Below, in pieces: positions 17,109-26,200 of a stretch of DNA of 64,000 bases. Below the pieces are notes generated by a model that saw nothing but the letters and a program-made list of their open reading frames with translations, was not told the origin of the DNA and made no database searches. How positions within the stretch are numbered: position 1 is the stretch's first letter; each line of letters opens with the position of its first letter. Source of the stretch: Caballeronia sordidicola. GTDB taxonomy: Bacteria > Pseudomonadota > Gammaproteobacteria > Burkholderiales > Burkholderiaceae. The position numbers and the translations under genes are program-made. The DNA lies in the NCBI RefSeq assembly GCF_001544455.2, contig NZ_FCOC02000028.1, forward strand, positions 1 through 64,000, written 5' to 3'.

Positions 17109-17516
17109 ATGCACAAGCAAATCTACGTGAACCTGCCGGTGACCGATTTAAAGAAGTCGCAGGCTTTTTTCAGCGAACTGGGTTTCACCTTCGAGCCGCG
17201 CTTCACCAACGACCAGGCCGCAGCCATGATCGTTGGCGAGAACATTTTTGTCATGCTGCTCACACGGCCGTTCTTTCAGGGGTTTACGGCGAAGACGATC
17301 ATCGATGCCAGTACGCATGTGGAAGCGCTCACGTGCCTGTCGTGCGAAAGCCGCGCCGAAGTCGATGAGATCGTCGCCCGGGCCGTGCGTGCCGGTGGAA
17401 GCACGCCACGTCCCGTGCAGGATTACGGCTTCATGTACAGCCATGGTTTCGATGATATCGACGGCCATACGTGGGAGTTCGTGCATATGGACCCGAACGC
17501 CGCGGGCGCTCCGTGA
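17109..17516 (+). CDS. VOC-superfamily (glyoxalase/dioxygenase-like) protein
   Basis: A 135-residue VOC-fold protein with paired beta-alpha-beta-beta-beta modules: KQIYVNLPVTDLKKSQAFFSELGF at the start and HGFDDIDGHTWEFVHMDP at the end. It resembles the YaeR/glyoxalase-like lactoylglutathione lyase relatives. Metal-ligand candidates are the first His (residue 2), and His and Glu in GHTWEF. Its stop overlaps the start of the ECF sigma factor gene, so their translation is probably coupled. The substrate is unknown. Confidence 0.87.
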   Translation: MHKQIYVNLPVTDLKKSQAFFSELGFTFEPRFTNDQAAAMIVGENIFVMLLTRPFFQGFTAKTIIDASTHVEALTCLSCESRAEVDEIVARAVRAGGSTPRPVQDYGFMYSHGFDDIDGHTWEFVHMDPNAAGAP

Positions 17517-18829
17517 GGGAGACGCCGGGCGCGCGGCAGGAGGGGACGCAGCACGCGACCCATCGCGCGATAGAAGCCGTCTGGCGGATGGAGGCGGCAA
17601 AAGTTATCGCGGTGGTCACGCGAATGGTGCGTGACGTAGCGCTTGCCGAGGAATTCGCGCAGGACGCGTTGATTGCCGCGCTCGAGCATTGGCCGGTTGA
17701 TGGCGTGCCGGACAATCCGGGCGCGTGGCTCATGACCACGGCGAAGCATCGTGCGCTCGACCGGTTGCGCCAGGATGCGTTGCACGAGCGCAAACATCAG
17801 GAACTGGGGCTCGACATGGATGCGCGCGAGGAGCATGTCACGCCGGATTTCGTCGATGCGCTCGATGCCGCGCGTGAAGACGACATAGGCGACGACCTGT
17901 TGCGGCTCGTGTTCACCGCATGCCATCCCGTGTTGTCGCTCGATGCCCGCGTGGCGTTGACCTTGCGCCTTCTGGGTGGCCTCACCACCGATGAAATCGC
18001 GCGTGCGTTCCTGCAGCCCGAGCCGACCATTGCGCAGCGCATCGTGCGCGCGAAGCGGACGTTATCGGCGGCGCGCGTGCCGTTCGAAGTGCCCAACGCC
18101 GAGGCACGCGCGGCGCGCCTCGCTTCCGTGCTCGAAGTGATCTATCTGATCTTCAACGAAGGCTATTCGGCCACGGCCGGCGACGACTGGATGCGGCCAT
18201 CGTTATGCGATGACGCCTTGCGCCTGGGGCGGATCCTGGCCGGTCTCGCGCCCGGCGAAAGCGAGGTGCACGGGCTGGTCGCGCTGATGGAGATCCAGGC
18301 ATCGCGGATTCATGCTCGCACTGACGCCAGCGGCCGGGCGATCCTGCTGATGGACCAGGATCGGAGCCGATGGGACCCGTTGTTGATCCGGCGCGGGCTG
18401 GCGGCGCTGGAACGTTCCGAGGCGTTGGATGGACTGCGCGGGCCGTATGCGTTGCAGGGCGCGTTGGCGGCGTGCCATGCGCGCGCGCCGCGGGCGGAGG
18501 ATACGGACTGGGCGCAGATCGTGGCTTTGTACGATGCACTTTCGGTGGTGGCGCCTTCGCCTGTGGTGGAGTTGAACCGCGCGGTGGCGGTCGGGATGGC
18601 GTTCGGTGCGGCGGCGGGGCTGGAAATTGTCGAGCGGCTGGAGCGCGATGCGGCGCTGGCGAACTATCACTGGTTGCCGAGCGTGAAAGGGGATTTGCTT
18701 GCCAGGCTCGGGCGGTTCGAGGAAGCGCGCACGGAGTTCGAGCGGGCCGCGGCGATGACCAGGAATGCGAGGGAGCGGGAGTTGTTGCTGGAGCGGGCGG
18801 CGGAAACGGAGAAACCAGCAAAGGAATGA
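17513..18829 (+). CDS. ECF42-type RNA polymerase sigma factor with TPR-like C-terminal extension
   Basis: A 438-residue sigma factor. Residues about 10-175 carry sigma region 2 (AEEFAQDALIAALEHWP) and region 4 (ALTLRLLGGLTTDEIARAFL). The following 250 residues are the helical extension of the ECF42 group (LIFNEGYSATAGDDWMRPSLCDDALRLGR). ECF42 factors lack a dedicated anti-sigma factor and are expected to act through the extension. The start is GTG 17513, which overlaps the VOC stop as GTGA and keeps the conserved THRAIEAVWRMEAAKVI segment. It probably controls its own DGPF/VOC module. Confidence 0.9.
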   Translation: MRETPGARQEGTQHATHRAIEAVWRMEAAKVIAVVTRMVRDVALAEEFAQDALIAALEHWPVDGVPDNPGAWLMTTAKHRALDRLRQDALHERKHQELGLDMDAREEHVTPDFVDALDAAREDDIGDDLLRLVFTACHPVLSLDARVALTLRLLGGLTTDEIARAFLQPEPTIAQRIVRAKRTLSAARVPFEVPNAEARAARLASVLEVIYLIFNEGYSATAGDDWMRPSLCDDALRLGRILAGLAPGESEVHGLVALMEIQASRIHARTDASGRAILLMDQDRSRWDPLLIRRGLAALERSEALDGLRGPYALQGALAACHARAPRAEDTDWAQIVALYDALSVVAPSPVVELNRAVAVGMAFGAAAGLEIVERLERDAALANYHWLPSVKGDLLARLGRFEEARTEFERAAAMTRNARERELLLERAAETEKPAKE

Positions 18830-18836
18830 GCAGCGC

Positions 18837-19613
18837 CTAAGCCCCCATCCCCGCCACTTCCACCACAACCCCCTTCAACGCCTTGAACGGCGCCAACTGC
18901 TCCGCCCTTGCCAACCCGGTCGTAATCAACGTCCAGTCCCGCTCAAGCGGTGTCCAATGCTGTTGCCTCGCGCGCCCGAGCTTGTCGGCGTCGGCGAGAA
19001 CGATCAGTTTTGCCGCGCGCCGGATGATGCAATCCTTCAGGTAAGCCTGCTCGGCCGTCGCCTCGCACAGGCCAAAATCCGCTGCAACGCCGTCCGCGCC
19101 GAGAAACGCCACATCCACGCTCAAGCGGCTCAGCACCAGTTCCGCGAGCGGCCCGAGCGTACTCATGCTCGATGCCCGCAAATCCCCGCCGATCAGCGTG
19201 ATCCTCACATCCGGCGCATTCGCGAGCGTCATCACGGCAAGCAGGTTGTTCGTCACCACATGCAAATCACGATGCGCGCTCAACTGCCGCGCAAGCGCCG
19301 CGCACGTCGTGCCGCCATCGAGCAACACGGTGTCACCGTCGTGAACATGCACCGCCGCCGCCTGCGCAATCGCTTCCTTCTGCTCGCGCTGCGCCGACTT
19401 GCGCTCTTCCAGCGACGCCTCCGGCTCGTGCGCGCCGACCAGCGCCGTCGCGCCGCCGTAGGTGCGCACCAGCCGCCGCTCCTTCGCGAGCATGGTGAGA
19501 TCGCGCCGCACCGTTGCCTCCGATACCCCCAGCGCCTCGCTCAACTGCTCGACATTGGCGTCGCGAGTGAGGACGAGATCGAGGATGGCGCGGTGACGGT
19601 CGGCGGCTTTCAT
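18837..19613 (-). CDS. DeoR-family transcriptional regulator of the threonate cluster
   Basis: A 258-residue DeoR/GlpR regulator: N-terminal winged helix (DRHRAILDLVLTRDANVEQL...VSEATVRRDL) and a C-terminal sugar-phosphate-sensing domain (LDGGTTCAALARQL, LGADGV). It is the last gene of the minus-strand catabolic operon, 54 bases after pdxA2, and converges on the ECF sigma gene with a 7-base gap. DeoR proteins usually sense a phosphorylated pathway intermediate, here plausibly a threonate phosphate or DHAP. The repeated sites before the permease gene are its likely operators. Confidence 0.9.
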   Translation of the reverse strand: MKAADRHRAILDLVLTRDANVEQLSEALGVSEATVRRDLTMLAKERRLVRTYGGATALVGAHEPEASLEERKSAQREQKEAIAQAAAVHVHDGDTVLLDGGTTCAALARQLSAHRDLHVVTNNLLAVMTLANAPDVRITLIGGDLRASSMSTLGPLAELVLSRLSVDVAFLGADGVAADFGLCEATAEQAYLKDCIIRRAAKLIVLADADKLGRARQQHWTPLERDWTLITTGLARAEQLAPFKALKGVVVEVAGMGA

Positions 19614-19667
19614 CGTGATGGGCTCATGCGAAGAACAAGGCCGCCGATGTTACACGACTGAAACCCA

Positions 19668-20669
19668 TCAGCCGCGCCGGGTCGCGAGTTCCGCGCCCTG
19701 GCGCAAGGCTTCGAGCAGGCTGCGTTCATCGGCAATGCCCTTGCCCGCGATATCGAACGCCGTGCCGTGATCCACCGAGGTCCGGATCACTTCCAGCCCA
19801 ACCGTCACGTTCACGCCGGCTTCGAGTCCCAGCACCTTCACCGGGCCGTGTCCCTGATCGTGGTACATCGCGACCACGAGGTCGAAGTCGCCACGGCCGG
19901 CGCGGAAAAAGAGTGTATCGGCAGGAAGCGGACCGGTGACGTCGAGGCCTTGTTCCTGCAGCACTTTCACAGCGGGAATGATCTTTTCCTCTTCCTCGCC
20001 ATAGCCGAACAAACCATTCTCGCCGGCATGCGGATTGATGCCGCACACGCCAATACGGGGCTTCGCAATACCCGCCTTGATGAGCGTCGCGTTGCCGCGT
20101 TCAATCGTGCGCTGCACCAGGCCCGGCTCGATCTTCCTGATCGCATCGATAATGCCAATATGCGTGGTCACGTGAATCACGCGCAACTGCGGCGCGACGA
20201 GCATCATCGATACTTCTTTCACGCCCGTCAGGTGCGCGAGCATTTCAGTGTGGCCCGGATACTTGTGGCCGCCTGCGTGGAGCGCTTCCTTGTTGAGCGG
20301 CGCCGTGCAGATGGCGTCGATCTGCTTCGATTCAGCCAGTTGGACCGCACGCGCGATGTACTGATACGCGGCGTCGCCCGCGATCGGCGACAACTGGCCG
20401 AAGGGCAAGTCGTCGGGAATCAGGTTCAGGTCGATACAGTCGATGGTGCCCGGTTCGTACTTCGCTTCGGTCGCGTCCTTGATGCGGCGGATTTTCGCGC
20501 TGCCATGAACGATCTCATTTGCTTGCTCAAGACGGCGCGCGTCGCCGATCACGAGCGGACGGCATTGCTCGTAGACCACTTTATGCGTCAGGCTCTTGAC
20601 GATGATCTCGGGACCGACGCCGGTTGCATCGCCCATGGTGATGCCGATTACGGGAAGATAGTTGCTCAT
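19668..20669 (-). CDS. pdxA2: PdxA2-type 4-phospho-D-threonate 3-dehydrogenase
   Basis: A 333-residue PdxA-family dehydrogenase with MGDATGVGPEII at the N-terminus and metal-binding histidine motifs KYPGHTEMLAHL and YHDQGHGPVKVLGLE. Classical PdxA acts in vitamin B6 synthesis, but the PdxA2 branch oxidises and decarboxylates 4-phospho-D-threonate (or erythronate) to DHAP. The adjacent DUF1537 kinase, which would supply the phosphorylated substrate, supports the PdxA2 assignment. The start is ATG 20669 with GGAG about 13 bases upstream, a rather long spacing. Confidence 0.88.
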   Translation of the reverse strand: MSNYLPVIGITMGDATGVGPEIIVKSLTHKVVYEQCRPLVIGDARRLEQANEIVHGSAKIRRIKDATEAKYEPGTIDCIDLNLIPDDLPFGQLSPIAGDAAYQYIARAVQLAESKQIDAICTAPLNKEALHAGGHKYPGHTEMLAHLTGVKEVSMMLVAPQLRVIHVTTHIGIIDAIRKIEPGLVQRTIERGNATLIKAGIAKPRIGVCGINPHAGENGLFGYGEEEEKIIPAVKVLQEQGLDVTGPLPADTLFFRAGRGDFDLVVAMYHDQGHGPVKVLGLEAGVNVTVGLEVIRTSVDHGTAFDIAGKGIADERSLLEALRQGAELATRRG

Positions 20670-20725
20670 GATCTAAGGTATTGCTCCGTGTATGTGGGGC
20701 GCTTTCAGATTCGCGCTCGCTTGAA

Positions 20726-22048
20726 TCAGTGTGTGTTCGTGGCCGGGATCGTAGCTGTAGCTGTAGCCGTTTTCGTAGCGGACGAGGGCAACCGCCGCAA
20801 GTGTTCCCATGCGCCGAACAGCGCGTGCTCGCTGCCGAATGCGCCAGCCTTGGTGACAATGGCGGGGCGCGAAGGCAGCGGCGCTGAAGGACGCGCGACC
20901 GCAACGCCCGCTTCGACTTCCGCCAGAAGATCGAGACTGCCGATGCCCGTGGCGCTCAGCATCGCGCGGGCGGTTTCGCCGCCGGTCGCAATCAGGCCGC
21001 CGACGTGCCCGAAATGCGGCGCGACCAGCGCGGCCAACGCGTTGGACAGATGCGCGCCCTCGGCCGGATCGAAGGCATCGTCGCGACCGATACGAACCAG
21101 CAGATCGATTCGCTTCACGAGAAAATCGCCGATCTTCCTTTGCCATTCGCGCCAGTCGTGGTGAGCATCGCCCGCGCGCAATATGGCGGGCGGCACGATC
21201 AGTTCGGCGACGCCCGCGCGTTCGCGCAGCATCGCACACTGGCGCTCGGACACGGACGACAGACTGCCCACCAGCACCAGGATCGCCCCATCCTGTTTCT
21301 CATGGACGAGCGGCCGGTTCGGCGGGTTGCTGAAGAGCGCGGGAAGCGCCGCCAGTTCACGCGCCAAGCCGCCCGATCCGACCCAGAAAAGCTCATGGTC
21401 AAGCTGCGAGGTGATCTCGGCGAGCCGCTTGAGATCGTCGCTAGTGTGGGCATCGACGATCAGCGCCTCGACGCGTTCCTTCGTCGTTGCACGAATGCGG
21501 TTGCGCAGCACATCGGCGTCTCCACGCAGCGTGTCCACATTGATCGAATCGCAGCGCAAACCCGCGTCTTCCAGCATGGTCTGCACGTTCGCGGGCCGGT
21601 CGGCGTTCTCCAGCTTCCAGGTATCGGTGCTTTCAAGCGGCTCGCCACGCACCAGCACGCGCGCGCGATGCGTGGTGCGGCCAGTCGCGGGAAACGCGGG
21701 CGCGACAATCGCGAGACCGGCGCGCGGTTGCAGCGCCGCGACCTCGGCGGCCCAGTTGCCACGCAAGGTCGAATCGATCTTCTTGTAGAGCCGCCGCCCG
21801 GGCGCGTTCAGCGTACTGAATGCATCGGCGGTGCGGCGCGCGGCCACTTGGGGCGCGAGGCGGCGGGTGTCGGTATCGGCGGCGATCACGTCGATGGGAT
21901 TTGCATCAGCGCCGGCTTTCAGCGCGCTCGATGCATCCAGCGTCACGATCGTGCGCCGTCCCGCACCGGCGAACGCAATGGCGCAATCGGCGGCGCCGGA
22001 AAGATCGTCGGCGATGATCAGCAGGCTGCGGGGATTCAGTGCGCTCAT
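20726..22048 (-). CDS. dtnK: DUF1537 four-carbon acid sugar kinase (D-threonate kinase-like)
   Basis: A 440-residue kinase of the DUF1537 family. The N-terminal substrate domain begins LLIIADDLSGAADCA and contains KKIDSTLRGNW; the C-terminal nucleotide domain holds GGLIATGGETARAML. Members phosphorylate D-threonate, L-threonate or D-erythronate; pairing with PdxA2 and no separate oxidising dehydrogenase favours D-threonate. The start overlaps the permease stop as ATGA and has AAGAGG 7 bases upstream. The last 20 residues are a Thr/Ala repeat tail encoded by a short tandem repeat. Confidence 0.87.
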   Translation of the reverse strand: MSALNPRSLLIIADDLSGAADCAIAFAGAGRRTIVTLDASSALKAGADANPIDVIAADTDTRRLAPQVAARRTADAFSTLNAPGRRLYKKIDSTLRGNWAAEVAALQPRAGLAIVAPAFPATGRTTHRARVLVRGEPLESTDTWKLENADRPANVQTMLEDAGLRCDSINVDTLRGDADVLRNRIRATTKERVEALIVDAHTSDDLKRLAEITSQLDHELFWVGSGGLARELAALPALFSNPPNRPLVHEKQDGAILVLVGSLSSVSERQCAMLRERAGVAELIVPPAILRAGDAHHDWREWQRKIGDFLVKRIDLLVRIGRDDAFDPAEGAHLSNALAALVAPHFGHVGGLIATGGETARAMLSATGIGSLDLLAEVEAGVAVARPSAPLPSRPAIVTKAGAFGSEHALFGAWEHLRRLPSSATKTATATATIPATNTH

Positions 22049-23040
22049 CGCGTGGCCTCTTTGGCGAGGACGCGGCGCTCCTCGGCACGGGCGCTGGCGC
22101 GTTTGGCGACCGCGGCGGTCAGAATGGGCGACACGATCGCGGTCACCACCACGCAGGCCGCGACCAGCAGCGTGGCGCTTTTTGCGGCCTCGGAATAGAC
22201 CGGATTCGCCGCCGCGATCAACGCCGGAACGGCCGCCGCGTTGCCCGCGGTGTTCGCCGCCGCGACGCCTGCCACGCCGGTGCCGCCCGTCATGCGATCG
22301 GTGAAATAGAGCGGAATGCCGGTGACAACCACAACCGCCAGGCCAAGGCCGATGCCGAGCAATCCGGCTTGCCAGACCTTATGCAGATCGAGACTTGCAC
22401 CAAGCGCCAGCGCGAAGAACGGAATCATCACGGGCACGGCGCGCGAAAGAAAGTCGCGCATTTCACGGTCCAGATTACCAAGCAGCATGCCGACCGCGAG
22501 CGGCAGGATACTGCCCACGAGCGTGGGCCACGGAAACGCCGACAAGCCCGCTACGCCAAGTGTGACCATCGTCAGGAACGGGCCGGATTCGAGCGACATG
22601 ATCGTGTACGCGCCCACGTCCTCCGACCGGCCATATTGGCCCATCAGCGCCATATACAGGCCGCCGTTGGTGTCGTTCATCGCGGCCACGACTGCAAGGG
22701 TCGAAATGCCAGCGAAGATACCCGATGACACCGGCTGTTCGCCCAGGAAATGCCCGAGCACGATCCCGACCACGATCGCCGAGCCAATCTTCGCCGCGAA
22801 CAGCGCGCCGCCTTTCTTGATGAGGTACGGCGTTGCCTTGACGTCGATGCTCGCGCCCATGCACACATAGAACACCGCAAGAATGGGCAATGCGCCGGTG
22901 AAGAGCGCGTTGGTAAAGGAGCCGAAGAACTTCGGCATGCCGGGCAGGAAAGTCGCGATCAGCGATCCGATCAGCAGGGGCACGATCATCATGCCGCCGG
23001 GAACGCGCTCGATAGAACGCTTGATAGGTAACTGGGCCAT
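22045..23040 (-). CDS. KdgT-family (2-keto-3-deoxygluconate-type) permease
   Basis: A 331-residue polytopic membrane protein with about ten hydrophobic helices and the KdgT-like segments PILAVFYVCMGASID and AAMNDTNGGLYMALMGQYG. KdgT permeases import 2-keto-3-deoxygluconate by proton symport. As first gene of an operon with a DUF1537 kinase and PdxA2, this one more likely imports threonate or a related four-carbon sugar acid (inference). ATG 23040 has GGAGACCC upstream. The 3' end overlaps the kinase gene by 4 bases. Confidence 0.87.
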   Translation of the reverse strand: MAQLPIKRSIERVPGGMMIVPLLIGSLIATFLPGMPKFFGSFTNALFTGALPILAVFYVCMGASIDVKATPYLIKKGGALFAAKIGSAIVVGIVLGHFLGEQPVSSGIFAGISTLAVVAAMNDTNGGLYMALMGQYGRSEDVGAYTIMSLESGPFLTMVTLGVAGLSAFPWPTLVGSILPLAVGMLLGNLDREMRDFLSRAVPVMIPFFALALGASLDLHKVWQAGLLGIGLGLAVVVVTGIPLYFTDRMTGGTGVAGVAAANTAGNAAAVPALIAAANPVYSEAAKSATLLVAACVVVTAIVSPILTAAVAKRASARAEERRVLAKEATR

Positions 23041-23085
23041 GCGGGTCTCCGTTTTGATCCTGTGTGAGGGCGATCTCGAGTCGAA

Positions 23086-23185
23086 TGCTCGAATCGATCA
23101 TATGTTTGATTGAAATGATCAAAATGAAGTGTAGTCCGTATCTCGATAATGCGCAAATCGATCGTTCGGATGATTGGTTCGATCA
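23086..23185 (-). promoter_or_regulatory. Three TGATTG-N4-GATCA-type operator sites before the permease operon
   Basis: Two 15-base sites match TGATTG-N4-GATCA exactly (23107-23121 and 23171-23185) and a third at 23086-23100 matches 13 of 15 positions of the two-site consensus. Their starts are 21 and 64 bases apart, close to two and six DNA turns. They surround the predicted promoter. The DeoR-family product of the same operon is the natural candidate to bind them. Confidence 0.6.
23128..23156 (-). promoter_or_regulatory. Predicted promoter of the threonate-type operon
   Basis: On the minus strand, TTGCGC (23156-23151) and TACACT (23133-23128) are separated by exactly 17 bases. Transcription would start near 23120, on the central operator-like site. 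The hexamers are moderate matches to the sigma-70 consensus. Confidence 0.45.
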
Positions 23186-23250
23186 TTTTGACGTTGGGTA
23201 GCGTTCAACCCAACCGGACGCATTTTTCCTGCCACGCATAAACTAGTGGA

Positions 23251-26200
23251 ATGACCGCAGCCAACACGTTGTCTTCCGGACCGCTCGAAGGCTTTCACCC
23301 CGCCGTCGCGAACTGGTTCAACCGGCATTTCGCCGCACCCACCGAGGCGCAGGCACGCGCGTGGCCGCTGCTCAAGGCCGGCCGCTCGACACTGGTTGCA
23401 GCGCCTACGGGTTCCGGCAAGACGCTCACAGCGTTCCTCGCGGCCATCGATCAACTCGTGCATGAGAGCGTCGAGAGCGCTCGGCCGTTGCCCGATGAGA
23501 CCGCCGTGGTCTACGTCTCGCCGCTGAAGGCGCTCTCCAACGATATCCGCGTGAACCTGCAGGAACCGCTCGCCGGGATTTCGGCGGAACTGGAGCGGCT
23601 CGGTTTGCCGTCCGTTGAAATCCGCGCCGCCGTGCGCACGGGCGACACCACGCCGAAGGAGCGCAACGCGGTCAAAAAGCGGCCGCCGCATATTCTGGTG
23701 ACGACGCCGGAATCGCTTTACGTGCTGCTGAGTTCGGACTCCGGCCGATCGATGCTGTCCACCGTGCGCACGGTGATCGTCGATGAAATCCATGCGGTCG
23801 CCGGGAACAAACGCGGCGCGCATCTTTCGCTCAGCCTCGAACGGCTGGACGCGTTGTGCATGGAAAGCCGGCAAGCGACGCCGGTGCGCGTCGGGTTATC
23901 GGCGACACAAAAGCCGATAGAACTCGTCGCACAATTCCTGACGGGGAACCGGCCATGTGCCATCGTCGATGTGGGTCATGTCCGCCACCGCGACCTCGCG
24001 CTTGAACTTCCGCCCGTGCCGCTCGAAGCCATCATGTCGAACGACGTGCGCGAGCGCGTCTACGACCGGCTCGCGGAACTCGTCGCCATGCATAACACCA
24101 CGCTCGTGTTCGTGAATACCCGCCGCATGGCCGAGCGCGTCGCGCGCCATCTCACGGAACGGCTTGGCCGTGATGCGGTCGCCGCGCATCACGGCAGTCT
24201 TGCGAAGGAGCAGCGGCTCGACGCCGAACAGCGGCTCAAGCGCGGCGAGTTGCAAGTGCTGATTGCGACCGCATCGCTGGAACTGGGTATCGATATTGGC
24301 GACGTGGAGCTTGTCTGCCAACTCGGCTCGCCGGGATCGATCGGCGGATTTCTGCAGCGCGTGGGGCGTTCGGGCCATCAGGTCGGCGGCACGCCAAAAG
24401 GGCGGCTGTTTCCCGAGTCGCGCGACGATCTGATCGAATGCGCGGCGCTGCTCGATTGCGTCGCGCGCGGCGAACTGGATGCGCTGCACGTTCCGAATGC
24501 GCCACTCGATGTCCTTGCGCAGCAGATCGCCGCCGAAGTGGCGAGCCGCGAATGGCACGAAGACGCGCTGTTCGCGCTTGTGCGCCGCGCAATGCCATAC
24601 GCCGCGCTCGAACGCGCGCAATACGACGCAGTGTTACGGATGCTGGCCGAAGGCTACACAGGCCGGACCGGCGTGCGCGGCGCGTATGTGCATAGGGACG
24701 CGGTGACGCGCACCTTGCGCGGCCGGCGCGGCGGCAGGCTGACCGCGGTGACCTCCGGCGGCGCGATTCCCGACAACGCCGATTTCGCCGTCCTGCTTGA
24801 ACCACAAGGCCTGCAGATTGGAACGGTCAACGAAGATTTTGCGGTCGAGAGTCTTGCCGGGGACGTGTTCCAGCTTGGCAACGCGTCGTACAAGATCCTC
24901 CGAGTGGAGGGCGGCCGCGTCCGGGTCGAGGACGCACACGGCCAGCCTCCGAACATTCCGTTCTGGCTCGGCGAAGCGCCGGGACGCAGCGACGAACTAT
25001 CGGCTGCCATTGCGCGCTTGCATCAGCAGGTGGACGTGTGGCTGGGCGCATTCACGGTTGAAGAAACGATAGCGAAGCTCGATGAAAACACGGGTATGGG
25101 AGATCCGGCGGCGCGGCAGATAGTCGAATACCTCGCACGCGCTCGCTCGGCGCTTTCGGTCTTGCCGACACAGGACACGCTCGTGATGGAGCGTTTCTTC
25201 GATGCCTCCGGTGGCACGCAGCTTGTCATCCACACGCCGTTTGGCAGCCGCGTCAACCGTGCCTGGGGCCTTGCGCTGAGGAAGCGCTTTTGCCGCACTT
25301 TCAACTTTGAATTGCAGGCGGCGGCGACTGAGGACGCCATCGTTTTATCGCTGACGGGAAGCCACAGTTTTCCGCTCGATGAAGTCTGGCGTTATCTGCG
25401 CTCGGCCACGGCGGAACACGTGCTGATCCAGGCGCTGCTCGACGCGCCGCTTTTTGGCGTGCGCTGGCGCTGGAACGCGACCAATGCACTCGCATTGCCT
25501 CGATACGCGGGAGGCAAGCGCGTCGCGCCGCAATTGCAGCGCATGAAAAGCGACGATCTGCTCGCGGCCGTGTTTCCGGATCAGGTGGCGTGTATCGAAA
25601 ACGTGGTGGGCGAGCGCGAGGTGCCGCATCACCCGCTGGTGGACCAGACCATTGACGACTGCCTGCACGAAGCCATGGATTGCGACGCGTGGCTTGCGTT
25701 GCTGCGCCGTATCGAAAGTGGCGATATCAAGCTCGTGACGCGCGACCTGCCCGCGCCGTCGCCGCTGGCGGCGGAGGTTTTATCGGCGCGTCCGTATGCG
25801 TTTCTCGACAATGCTCCAATCGAGGAACGCCGCACGCAAGCCGTGCTGGCGCGCCGCTGGTCCGATCCCGAATCGGCCGACGACCTGGGCGCGCTCGATG
25901 CCGACGCCATAGCCGGCGTGCGTGAAGAGGCATGGCCGTCCGCGCGTAACGCCGACGAAATGCATGAGGCGTTGTCCACGCTTGCGTGCGTCACGGACGC
26001 CGAGGCGCAAACCAACGAAGGCTGGCTGACATGGCTCGGCGCGCTGGCGGATTCGGGCCGTGCGACGCGTATGCAGGTGACGCCGGAGGAGGGGCTGTGG
26101 GTGCCGGTCGAGCGCCTCACGTGCGTGCGCGCGATTCATCCGGTCGCGCACATGCAGCCGCCCTTGAAGCCGCTTCCCGGTTTCGATGAAACCTGGACCG

